Source: Volvariella volvacea V23 (Eukaryota > Basidiomycota > Agaricomycetes > Agaricales > Pluteaceae). Taken from it: a stretch of DNA of 64,000 nt. This document shows, piece by piece, positions 1 through 10,420 of the stretch. Location of the stretch: positions 863,551-927,550 of the forward strand of contig KB722738.1 in NCBI GenBank assembly GCA_000349905.1, given 5' to 3'. Made by a program: the position numbers and the translations under genes. The notes below the pieces were generated by a model. That model was not told where the DNA came from. It worked only from the letters and a program-made list of their open reading frames with translations, and made no database searches. Each line of letters starts with the position of its first letter. Position 1 is the first letter of the stretch.

Positions 1-174
1 TACCACTGACTCTCATTTCCTGTCCAAAGGTCTGCTCCTCTCCTCGTCCCGGCACTGTCTGGATCGCATCTTTATTTATTTCTCATTTTTTCCTCCAGTC
101 CTCCAGGTGGTTTCACCCTACCTCTTACCCCCAACCCAACCCCCGTCTTCGCCTACACCCACATCATCCCCAAA

Positions 175-616
175 ATGAACGCTGCTCGTCCACACAAGGT
201 ACTCGTTATATGGACAGTCCATGCTAATTCCAGCAGCTCACCTGTTCTCCCCGCCAGCAATCCATGTCCGAGCTCAAGCTCCGACGTCTACAGGAGCACA
301 ACCAGCGACTAAGAGAGGATTTGTCGAGACCTAGGATGCGAGTCAGTGAGGCTAGTGCAAGGTGCGCGACCACCCTGTCTATGTGCTGTCATCGTGCTTA
401 ATCTGCGTTCAGTCTCATTCGGTATTGCAAGACAACAAAAGATCATCTTGTAAGTGTTATCTCGAGACTTCAACTTGCCTGGGAATATTTGCCTCCAGCG
501 TGCTCAATGTTCGGCTTATTCATGTTGTCCAGGTACCTTCAGTATGGGGACCAGTTAGCAAGAGTGAAGACCCCTATGCGCCACCGGCACAAGGTTGCAA
601 TTGCATTATAATGTAG
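175..616 (+). CDS. STE18: G protein gamma subunit, copy 1
   Basis: Gamma subunit of a heterotrimeric G protein, expected to pair with G-beta at the plasma membrane in pheromone or nutrient signalling. Four exons (175-198, 258-361, 413-449, 533-616) give 82 residues, the normal size for fungal gammas. Visible family signatures are the helical [20 protein letters not shown] segment, [13 protein letters not shown] and VPSVWGPV. The C-terminus CNCIIM is a CaaX box with a second cysteine two residues upstream: farnesylation plus palmitoylation is the expected membrane anchor. Introns are 59, 51 and 83 nt. A close paralogue lies 0.9 kb downstream with two introns at the same positions; the first intron, after eight codons, is only in this copy. 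Confident in family; the exact first exon is inferred. Confidence 0.88.
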
Positions 617-1484
617 TTACCTGGCACCATTGGTCTCAGTCGAGGGATTTGCTTGGATTTCTTTTGGGAAGATTTGCCTAGGACGACCCTAGTCTATTGA
701 TGGAGTCGGTTTTCATTATGGTGGTGTGTGTGCTGTCGACGACCTCTCGAGCACTTGATGACAGGCAAGCATTATACCGTAACTTGTTGATATCTCAGCC
801 GGACCCTCACACTCGTTTACCTCGTCGTTTCTTGCTTCCTTTTTTCACTTTCGAAGCGGCTGAATGGATGTTTTTCTCGTATCTGCTTGATATGTCATCT
901 CAGATGTTATTATTACCATTCTCTTTATTCGACTTCATGTTTTCAGTTCTTCGTTGTACATGTCCTGGAGATTTGCCCAACTCAGTCATTATAATGTGAC
1001 CGACCGTCGGTACAATATGTTAATGAGCGGCACAGACGTGTGAGATGGGAAGTGTGACTTGAATCCAGACGTTGGAGAGTTAAAAGGATGCTGAGACGGA
1101 ACTGGGGATATGTTCACAGGAGTGGCCCTGACGAGGCCCTTGACAAGCAGAACTGTGAAAATCGTTTTGATATAACCATCACTGCCTCCTCCCACATCCT
1201 TCGTCTCCGTTCACCAACTCCATCTTTCCCTTCAGCCCTCGTTCTTCTACCTCCAACACTCAGCCTTTCGTCTAGGCACCCATCAATCTCGTAAGCATCC
1301 CTTAACGCATCATTTTTACCCCAGTTCAATCCGGAAAATCTCACAATCTCGTTTCCAACCAACTCCCACAACCCCTTCAGAGAAGCTCGTTGGTCTCAGT
1401 GCAGCCTTGGTCACTTCCACTTCGCTTTCCTCGGCCATCTTGCACACCTAGGGGCTTTCACCACCTACCGCTCCCTAACAACCA
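617..1484. other. Intergenic region between the two G-gamma genes
   Basis: This 868-bp spacer holds the 3' flank of copy 1 and the promoter of copy 2. The last 300 bases are pyrimidine-rich with runs of CT, as upstream of many basidiomycete start codons. Open frames here are short and show no family signature. I see no gene. Confidence 0.6.
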
Positions 1485-1885
1485 ATGTCGAACGTGAACT
1501 CGCCTCGTTCGGGCGGCCGCCAGGCCATGTCAGAACTGAAGCTTCGTCGGTTAATAGAACACAACCAAAGACTGAGAGAGGACTTGGCACGACCGAGGAT
1601 GAGAGTTAGTGAGGCCAGCGCTAGGTTCGTCTCTGCTGTTTCCTCCGTGTCAGCACAAGATGCTCATTCTATTCCCCCCTATAGCTTGATACGATATTGC
1701 AGGACAACCAAGGATCATCTGGTAAGAGCACTTCTGTCTTGCTCTCTTCGTCGCTCCTCATTATTGGTGCTGTGGACTTAATTCACGTATGCGCCCAGGT
1801 GCCGTCAGTATGGGGACCAGTCGGAAAAGCAGAGGATCCATACAATAACTCCGGTGCCGGCGGGTGCAACTGCTCAGTTCAGTGA
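1485..1885 (+). CDS. STE18: G protein gamma subunit, copy 2
   Basis: Tandem paralogue of the gene at 175-616. Exons 1485-1624, 1685-1721 and 1799-1885 give 87 residues. It shares [33 protein letters not shown] and VPSVWGPV with copy 1, and the two shared introns sit at identical positions and phases, so the pair arose by duplication after those introns existed. The N-terminus differs and starts with [14 protein letters not shown], without the early intron of copy 1. The CaaX box is CSVQ preceded by CN. A terminal Q, like M in copy 1, predicts farnesyl rather than geranylgeranyl. Both copies look intact, with no stop or frame break in the spliced product. Confidence 0.9.
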
Positions 1886-2731
1886 CAGCATTACCCTCTC
1901 TGCTTGCGTACTGCCGCTCGCTTTGAGCGTACTTTCAAGCACTTGTCGCTGAGTCTGGATACTTTCTCATGTGAGCTTGTAGAGGTCTGAAAAAGCAGGA
2001 AATCCAAGATTTCAAGCTGGGATCGTTGCTTCCTTCTTGTCCCTCTGTCTTCGTGGGTCCTTGCATCCTCACCTGCCTTTCATCGATTCAATATTTCATG
2101 TCTATACATCCCATTGCACCAGCAAGTCCTCCCCCTCACCCCTATGCGCATTGTAGTACCTACACAACACACTAACCCCTCCTCTCCTCTCCTCTCCTCG
2201 GTCTTCGTATATCCTTGCCAGTCGATTCCCCATCAGCTTATATCTATGTAAATTCCGTTCGCTTCCGCTCTTCTTTACCTTTATCCTTGGCATCGCCCGG
2301 TGGTGTAGCCCATACTATCATTGCTTTCTGTTTTCTTTATTTCCGTTCCTTTTTTGTTGCGCTACTTACAGTTTTGTTCTTGCTGGAACCCGCTTGATTC
2401 TCTTTGATACAAGGCAAGGCAACACAGATAGTCTCATTGCAATTTCTTGGCATGCTTTGAACTTTGGAAGAAAGATTATATATTCAGGGGTAAGCATGTG
2501 ATAATCGTGAAGTCTAAACACCGAGGCCGTGATGGTGAGCACTTCTTGCTTCTTTGCAACAGCAACAAAGTGGATACTCTACGCCCAGGAGTCTTATTAC
2601 CTTCGCCGAGCGATGAAGGCCGCAGAGCATGCACTGCGCTGTAGGTCGATAGTTGTTTGGTCAACTTGATTGAATTAATACAAGGGAGCTAGTTCGCACC
2701 TGCCATGCTATTCGTGGTTCAACCTTGTACT
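1886..2731. other. Intergenic region, G-gamma copy 2 to thioredoxin
   Basis: This 846-bp stretch separates a + gene and a - gene that converge. It contains a short CTCCT microsatellite and AT-rich sequence. I find no supported coding region. Confidence 0.55.
2179..2199. repeat. CTCCT microsatellite
   Basis: About four perfect tandem copies of the 5-mer CTCCT, in the intergenic region downstream of the second G-gamma gene. Confidence 0.8.
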
Positions 2732-3436
2732 CTAAAGGTCGTCGATGAATGCCCTTGTCCTTGGCTCGCTCAGTGCTCCAATAAACTCGCCCACTTTTTT
2801 GCCGTCACGGAATGCAATAACAGTGGGCAATGCCCGGACCTAAAACGAGATATCACAATGAATCCACCAAATGCATGTCAAACGGATGTGGCGCAAAAAG
2901 GTCATGCAGGGCGAACGGCAAACCAAAATGGAAGAAAGAAAGGAACAATCGAACACCCTTTCGCCACCAGGTGTGTTCGAAATGGAAACGTTATTTTTAC
3001 TTACTTGGTATTGCTGTCCAAGCTCGAGGCCGTCTGCATCCTCGGTATTGACGGTGACCAAGTCAACAGGGAGTCCAGAGCTGGTTTTGATGGCCTCTTC
3101 TCCCGTCAACTTTGTTAAAATTGGTGAAAGTTGACGACATGGTCCACACCAACTATAACGACCAATGGAGTGATGAGAGGAGTAGAGGTCGTTGTGCATG
3201 GTCACTTACTCTGCATAAAAGTCGACTAGTGTGATTCGGTCCTTCGCCTGAATTGCCGCTTGGAAAGTCTGCATATGCGAAAATCAATAACAGTAATGTG
3301 GGTTCGACTGTGAACAAACCTTCTTATCTGCATCGAAATACTGATGAAGCAGAAGTGGCGTCGAGTGGAATGCCCGCAAACTCGGGAGTATCCTGGAGGA
3401 CTTTGAAGCGTTGCGGACGACTGATTGGTAAAGCAT
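2732..3436 (-). CDS. Mitochondrial thioredoxin
   Basis: Disulfide reductase of the thioredoxin family. Exons in coding order are 3436-3320, 3268-3210, 3152-3005 and 2839-2732; all phases close and give 143 residues. Residues 1-30 (MLYQSVVRNASKSSRILPSL and on) are rich in Arg, Ser and Leu without acidic residues, a classic mitochondrial presequence ending near FHSTPLLL. The active site WCGPCR is at residues 60-65, followed by the family's LPTVIAFRDGKKVGEFIGAL with its cis-proline. The residue before W is Asp (codon split by an intron) where Glu or Lys is more usual. The third intron (2840-3004, 165 nt) is three times the local norm. A cytosolic role is less likely given the presequence. Confidence 0.9.
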
Positions 3437-4039
3437 TTGAATTCTGGAGACATTTTTGGTGACGCAGATCTTGGCCTTGCGTGGGACCCTATTACTTAAT
3501 TGCTTAATGCCCTTCCTCTCAGCTATTATCTCGCCGTAGCAGGAACCGACTGTTGTCTTCTAAAAATAATCAATGACCCACTGCCTCTGCCCAGGCGATG
3601 TTTGCGAAGTGATGGGCTTTGCGTTTATAGGTCATCATGCACTCATCATGCAATTACTGGTTGTTGCAACTTGTCCCCGACCATGCTGTTTGAGCAGAAT
3701 CCCACGAACGCTTAGCATGCGTTGTCCATGTCTATCGAAGCCCAAGTGAGATGCTCGCAGGCTAACGAGTCGTTCCAAAATTAGAGGCACAGTCCTATGG
3801 AAACCCGTCTCATGCCATCTTTATTTTTGGCTCGGTGTTATAAGGCAAGCACAGGCATCTGCTCTAGCCAGAGCTCTTTTCTTCCTCTCCTTTCATATCG
3901 TGCATCGATTGAGCAGGGCGAGTGAATTTTTTGATACTGTGTACCAAAGCTAACTCGATGGTCAATAGTCTCAACTTGTGATTTCTGAAGTCGACCTTCC
4001 TTCTTTCTTCTTCAGCCCATCCGTTATTCTCTATAAGTT
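3437..4039. other. Divergent promoter region, thioredoxin and cupredoxin genes
   Basis: This 603-bp region lies between the starts of two divergent genes. The part next to the + gene has pyrimidine-rich runs. No gene is supported here. Confidence 0.5.
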
Positions 4040-5031
4040 ATGTTGTACTCTATTGCATTCCCTTTAGCCTCTGCTCTTGCCTCCTGGGCAACCGATATTA
4101 CAGTCCTCGTTGGTCAAGATGGTGTAAGTGTTGTTGTATGTCTCCCCCTTCTTGTCTTTGATGATCTGCCTCGTAGCTCGCTTTCACCCCTAGCAGCGCC
4201 ATGGCACAAGTTGGTGACAATGTCATCTTCGAGTTGTACGTTGCTTGAGTTCTCCCCCCTTATTCTCATTTTTGATCTCACTTCCTTAGCCGCGCAAAAA
4301 ATCATGTTAGTCCTAACGTACTATCGACATGAAAGTATACCGCGTTAACGTCATGACAGTCCGTCACGCAATCCACGTTTGCTGATCCATGCACTCGTAT
4401 GACTACCCCAGTTATGGGCATAGACTCTGGTTTTCAGGCTATTGCCCCCAATGCAACGGAATTCCCCCAATGGAGCATCACAGTAGACAATGCATCTGCA
4501 CCGCTGTGGTTCTTTTGTGCCCAGACAACACCTGTGGTGTAAGCAGCACCAAGTAATAGTATTGAGTCCAGATACTGATTCATTTTACCTGGTGCAGTCA
4601 TTGTCAACAAGGAATGGTTTTTGCACTCAATCCTACACCCGAGAAGACGTTTGATGCTTTCCTGGTATGAGGTTAAGATACAACCCTGCTTCATGGTCCT
4701 AAAGAGATTGCATTTATTCGATATACAGGCCAATGCTAAGAACTCTGCCGACACCTCTGGATCCCCAAGCGGGGCTTCGTCTGCTTCAGGCTTTGTCACA
4801 TCTGTCACTGGCATTGGGGCACCTTCGCCGACGGGTGGTTCTGTAACCTCCATCCCCAACGCCTCAGTGTCTCCTATCGGTGCACCTTCTGCTCAACCCA
4901 CAGTAGAAAATAATCCAAGTGAAAGCGCTGCCCGTGCTGCGCCAACTACCCCGGCAAATGCTGGAATTAGAGTCACTGGTGGGGTTGCGAGTTTATTGAT
5001 TGCCGGGGCGTTCAGCGCGATGTTGCTTTAA
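4040..5031 (+). CDS. Secreted cupredoxin-like serine-rich protein, GPI-anchored
   Basis: Fungal extracellular cupredoxin-fold protein. Exons 4040-4123, 4177-4235, 4290-4305, 4360-4538, 4598-4664 and 4729-5031 give 235 residues; exon 3 is only 16 nt. Residues 1-16 form a signal peptide. The fold is recognised from DITVLVGQDG, LAFTPSSAMAQVGDNVIFEF, NHSVTQSTFADPC and PLWFFCAQ. Likely type-1 copper ligands are all present: His53 (NHS), Cys106, His114 and Met119. A Ser/Thr/Pro/Ala-rich stalk and a hydrophobic C-terminus ending AGAFSAMLL follow, fitting a GPI signal. The family is common in saprotrophic and plant-associated basidiomycetes, but its substrate is unknown; a role in wall copper binding or redox is inference. 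Confidence 0.85.
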
Positions 5032-5293
5032 AAAGTGAATGCAATATTAAACATAGTTGTACTGGTACAACGACAATACAAGAATAGATGTTGCCCACAC
5101 GAATAACTATAAATCAGCCGGTCTCGGAGAGCTTAGCAAATGTGCCGCCCTTAGCCGTTCCACAGCTTCAGTAAGAAAACATCCAGAGTTAGCACATCTG
5201 GAAGCAGTACAAATAAAGCAAAACAAATGACTGGAGGCGTGGTACCGTATGGCAGCAGAGATATCGCACTCTTCAGTCATCAGCCTGTAGCTT

Positions 5294-8198
5294 ATGGATT
5301 CCATACGTGTCTCTAAGGTATTTGTTCTCGTCTTGATGCTATCAAGAGCTCAGACGTTCTTGTCCAGGTGGAGAATGTCAGTTGTACGAAAGCAGGCAAG
5401 ACATCTGGAGGAACCGTGCATTTGACCGCACACCATCTCATCTTCCGCTATGACGGAAGTGCAGAAGAGATGTGGGTACGTTGTCGCTGCTATTCGGACG
5501 AACGGGATCTCATCTCCTTTGTATAGGTTCCATATCCGTTAATCTCTTCGGTTACACGCCTACCTCAGTCCCTTCAAGGGCAATGTCCCTTAACGATATA
5601 CACTCGGACGTTTGAGAATTTCACTCTATCGTTCACGAAGGAATCAGAAGCCTGTGATGTCTTTGAGAGCGTGAAAGAGCTCACCGTCGCAAGTATGTCG
5701 CTTTATTGTATCGCAGTAGCTGTGGTTGATCTTTCCTGTTTGCAGTATCTATTACACAGCTATATGCCTTCTTCTATACACCTAATCCTCCCTTTCCTAC
5801 TAACAATGGATGGTCTATCTATTCTCCTCGAGAAGAGTTTGGACGTATGGGTATAGGCTCAAGGACGAAAGCTTGGCGCTTTACCGATATCAACAAAGAT
5901 TACACCGTGGGTGGATCAAAATCTCACTGACCGGCCAGCCATTGATAACTCTCAGTAACTTTAGTTCTGTTCCACGTACCCTGCAAAGCTGGTCGTACCG
6001 ACCAAAATCAGCGACACAACGCTGCAGTATGCGGCTAAATACCGCAGCAAGGCGAGAATACCTGTCTTGACATACCACCACTGGGCGAATTATGTGTGTA
6101 GCCGATGCATAACGTCAACACCTTGACTAACTGATATTTTCAGGGGACTATTACGCGTTCCAGTCAACCGATGGTCGGCATTACTCAAAACAGGTCGATT
6201 CAAGACGAGAAGCTCATCGAGGCGATTTTCCAGTCTCATCACTCCCCAGAATCGCGTGCTTCAATTACTCCGATCTATGGCGCGACTAGTACAAACCTCA
6301 TCATCGACGCTCGTCCGACGAAAAATGCCATGGCCAACACTGTCCAGGGTGCTGGAACGGAAAATATGGATCACTACAGGGAGGGAAAGAAGGCGTACCT
6401 CGGCATCGATAACATTCACACCATGAGGGACTCTCTAAATAAAGTTATTGAAGCACTTCGAGAAGCTGATGCATTGCTCGCTAGCATTAACAATGACCTG
6501 CCAGAGCGGTTATCTAGCCTTGCGACACTGGATAGACAGGCTCTCCGTCGCTCGGGCTGGTTACGCCATATATCGGCTATCCTCGAAGGCAGTTTGCTCA
6601 TCACCAAAAACGTCCACATCAACTCCTCTCACGTCCTAATTCACTGTTCTGATGGGTGGGATCGTACTTCACAACTATCATCCATCGCTCAGCTATGCCT
6701 CGATCCTTTTTACCGCACGATCCGAGGATTTGAGATACTCGTAGAGAAGGACTGGCTCTCATACGGCCACAAATTTTTGGACCGGTCTGGGCACTTATCG
6801 TCGGAAAAATTCTTTGTGTCTGCAGCTGAAGCTTCCGGGGCAGATGCTGCACAAGCTTTCCTGGCGTCGGTCCAAAATCGATTTGCCTCACCACATCATG
6901 TTAAGGAGACTAGTCCCGTTTTCCATCAGTTCCTCGATGCCGTTCGACAAGTACAACGCCAATTCCCAGCACGTTTCGAGTTCAACGAGCGATTCCTCCG
7001 ACAACTATATTATCACTTATACTCTTGCCAATTTGGTACTTTCCTATTCAACTCGGAGCGAGAACGCCGGGCGGGAGATAGTGGAGGATCGCCACTTTGT
7101 GAACGAACAGTCAGCGTCTGGGATTTTCTGAACTCGCCGAGCGAGATGGAGAAGAATACCAACTCATCGTATGAGCCCACCTTAGATGAACCTACTCGCC
7201 GCGACTTGGACATGGGTGTTCTCTTGCCGAACCCGAAGGATGTGCGGTTCTGGTTTGAACTATTCGGAAGGACAGACGAAGAAATGAATGGACGTGTTGG
7301 GACTCTGCCGGTCCAAAAAGTTGATGGTGTACTCACAGAAGGCGTTGAGGACGATTTATCCATTCAACGGTCGAGTACCCCGGCGTCATTACCTCTCCCA
7401 CCATCACCCAAACCCTCACCCCTCCCAGCGCCATCTGGGTTATACTCTAACGCATTGATAGATGTACCCCGTTCCTCTTCCCCTGCACTATCTGCGGCGC
7501 CTAAAGAACTCTCTGCTTCGACACCCGAGGTTCCGCCCAAACCGCCACAGCCAGTCTCAGAATCCTCTGTCTCTGCCTCTATGCCTTCATTACAATTTTC
7601 TCTGGCGAACCCTCTGTTTTCTCCGTCTCCGTCTCCTTCAAACGCACAAACTAATGCTCGTGCATGGACTAAGCCACCGGATTTCTTTGCGAGTGGCGGT
7701 GTTAAATCGATGTGGGGAAGATTCTCGTCAAATGCATCAGCTGCATTTTCAGTTGTACAAGAAGCCTACACTGGTGTTACGAAAGACATGAAGGGATCTC
7801 CTGGAGGAGATAATACAAGCACACCACGAGCAGCTGAGTTACGTAGTCGTGAAACGCTCTCAAGTTGGGGAGAAGAAGATACCCTACGTCAAGCACCCTC
7901 ACAAAGTCGACCAACGTACACCACGACTGAGCCAAACCCATGGGCATTGCCTCACAGTCGTTCCCCTCTTCCGCTTGACCCTTATGAAAACCCATGGGGG
8001 TCTGGATCAACAGCTTCGGCCGACCCACCTGTCGATTCAGATTCACTAGAGCCGCTACCTTCACGACCTCTGCCAATAGACCCCACCATTGCGCAACTGG
8101 CAAGCTCAAACTTGGTACGAGCACAGACTCCCAATCCCCCAGCTGATCAGGATAGGTCAGGCATCAAAGCCACTGACCCTCTAGGCGTCGGGCTGTAG
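5294..8198 (+). CDS. Myotubularin-family phosphoinositide 3-phosphatase
   Basis: Hydrolyses the 3-phosphate of PtdIns3P and PtdIns(3,5)P2 on endosomal or vacuolar membranes. Six exons (5294-5317, 5368-5475, 5527-5692, 5746-5906, 5965-6093, 6144-8198) encode 880 residues. Residues 1-110 fit the PH-GRAM domain (HLTAHHLIFRYDGSAEEMW). The myotubularin catalytic region runs from about 120 to 540, with WSIYSPREEFGRMG, the substrate-side RIPVLTYHHW and the active-site loop HCSDGWDRTSQ with nucleophile Cys364, so the enzyme looks active. The final 340 residues are Pro/Ser-rich and probably disordered, without a FYVE finger or coiled coil. The start was chosen because eight codons plus an intron lead straight into the GRAM domain. 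Confidence 0.9.
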
Positions 8199-8410
8199 TT
8201 GATAAACTTTACATAGGTAATGCATGTATTTGACACATTGAGTACGGACAATACATTTTTCAAACCTTTTGGGGTTGTGTCGCTTGATGATACAGCCAAT
8301 GATGCTGGCCCGAATTAGCCTGAGAGCAACGCAAAGGTGGAACGATGGCGTGATAAAGGCAATTTGCCTTATGTAATAGGTGAGGATAAATTTCTAGCAG
8401 CTCAACAAAC

Positions 8411-8461
8411 AACTTTCCCTCCCCAACTGTTTCCTTCTCCCTTCTAATTTATCCTCCACCC
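8411..8461 (+). promoter_or_regulatory. Pyrimidine-rich leader of the SAM synthetase gene
   Basis: The 50 bases before the start codon are almost pure C/T broken by short A runs, and the start lies in a strong ACCCATGGCC context. Such tracts are usual before highly expressed basidiomycete genes. Confidence 0.5.
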
Positions 8462-9934
8462 ATGGCCACCAACGGACACGCCGTTCACGCTGCTCTCGAA
8501 CCTGGACACTTCTTGTTCACATCAGAGTCCGTCGGTGAAGGTCACCCTGGTATGTCCATCACCTTTAGTCCTTTTTTTCGACCCCAGATGTCTGATACGA
8601 GTGGAACAGATAAGATTTGCGATCAAGTCTCCGATGCCATTGTGAGCATTGGCAGACTCAATGTTGCCTCGATGCATACTGAATTTAACTTTTTGTTTTT
8701 GCGCGCTTAGCTCGATGCTTGCCTTGCCCAAGACCCCTGGTCCAAGGTCGCTTGCGAGACTGCTTCCAAAACAGGAATGATCATGGTCTTCGGCGAAATT
8801 ACCACCAAGGCTCAACTCGATTATCAAAAGGTCATTCGCGAGACCATCAAGAAAATTGGCTACGACGATTCCTCCAAGGGCTTTGACTACAAGACTTGCA
8901 ACATCCTTGTTGCTATTGAGCAACAATCTCCTGATATCGCGCAAGGCCTGGATCACGGTTCCTTGGAAAGCCATGGAGCTGGTGATCAGGGCATCATGTT
9001 TGGCTACGCAACTGACGAGACCGAAGAGTATATGCCCTTGACCATCATGCTGGCACACAAGCTGAATGCCGCAATGGCTGCTGCTCGTCGTAGCGGTCTC
9101 CTTCCATGGCTTCGACCAGATTCCAAGACCCAAGTCACTGTCGAGTACAAGAAGGATGGTGGTGCTACTATCCCTCTTCGTGTTGATACTATCGTCGTCT
9201 CTACTCAACACTCTGACGATATCTCAACCCCTGAACTCCGAAAGGAAATTCTGGAAAAGATCATCAAGAAGGTTATCCCTGCCCATCTTTTGGATGAGCG
9301 AACTATCTACCACGTGAGTTCAATTTCGGGACTTTTACTTTTTTCAGTTGGACTGATCAAACGGGATTGGATAGATTCAACCCTCTGGCCGTTTCGTCAT
9401 CGGAGGACCCCAAGGAGATGCTGGATTGACAGGCCGTAAGATTATTGTTGATACCTACGGTGGCTGGGGAGCACACGGAGGAGGAGCCTTTTCCGGAAAG
9501 GACTTCTCCAAGGTCGACCGCTCTGCCGCGTACACCGCCCGCTGGATCGGTGCGTACTTGGCCATCTTTCCACTGCAATGGAGCACTTACAGCCTGATAG
9601 CGAAGTCACTGGTGCATGCTGGCCTCGCCCGCCGTGTTCTTGTGCAGCTCTCTTACGCCATTGGTGTCGCTGAACCCCTATCGATCTATGTTGATACGTA
9701 TGGCACCGGTAAGAAGAGTGACGAGGAACTGGTGCAAATTATCCGCAACAACTGGGACTTACGACCGGGGGTTATTGGTGCGTAAAATAACTAAGATTAG
9801 AGTTTTATGGCTGACAAATTGTTACAGTCCGTGAGCTCTCTCTGCAACAACCACAATACTTGAGAACTGCATCTTATGGCCATTTCGGCAATCCCGATTA
9901 CTCCTGGGAGAAGCCCAAGCAGCTCAAGCTCTGA
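8462..9934 (+). CDS. SAM2: S-adenosylmethionine synthetase
   Basis: Makes S-adenosylmethionine from methionine and ATP in the cytosol. Exons 8462-8549, 8610-8641, 8711-9313, 9375-9549, 9601-9777 and 9828-9934 join in phase to 393 residues, the usual eukaryotic length. Diagnostic motifs are all present: [17 protein letters not shown] (ATP and methionine binding), [17 protein letters not shown] (the MAT signature), and [19 protein letters not shown] (phosphate loop and Lys). The C-terminus [14 protein letters not shown] is typical. The gene is followed on the same strand by ADE4, but there is no reason to suppose cotranscription. Confidence 0.97.
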
Positions 9935-10420
9935 GCTGTTTGTCCCGACTTCGACTATCTATACTCAGTTTTATTGTATTTCAACTATGTTTGCTGCTAT
10001 CCGGAAGTTCATCCTTCCATACTTACGATCTCATGGCATTACCCCCTAGATACCACTTGCATCCGATACGCTTACACTACCTACCCAACCACTGTACGAC
10101 CCATCGCGTCCTCTCTCGCATGCTTTCTGGATTGTAGACTACGCAACTGCATTTGCTGTTGTGACTAAACTTATAATTAGTAGAACAGGAATAGATCGCG
10201 TTCAACCGCGTTAATATCCTTATGTCTTGTGTTGGAACTTAAGAATGACCAGGGCTACAGAATGATGAGGATGGTTTGAAATTCGGCATAGACTGCCTGA
10301 TCAAGCAAGATCGATGGCTGGAAATTTTTCTAATGGTTATGCGTCGACCACCACAAGCTCTGACCCGCTTTATCCTCCTCTCGTCCTTAGACTCACCTAC
10401 CCCGTCTAGCCCGGACCCTC
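9935..10420. other. Intergenic region, SAM synthetase to ADE4
   Basis: This 486-bp region contains the SAM synthetase 3' flank and the ADE4 promoter and leader. No coding region is supported. Confidence 0.55.

Noticed and set aside
697..999. 100-codon open frame downstream of the first G-gamma gene
   Set aside because: It has no ATG at the frame start, no conserved motif and no intron logic; hydrophobic content alone is not evidence.
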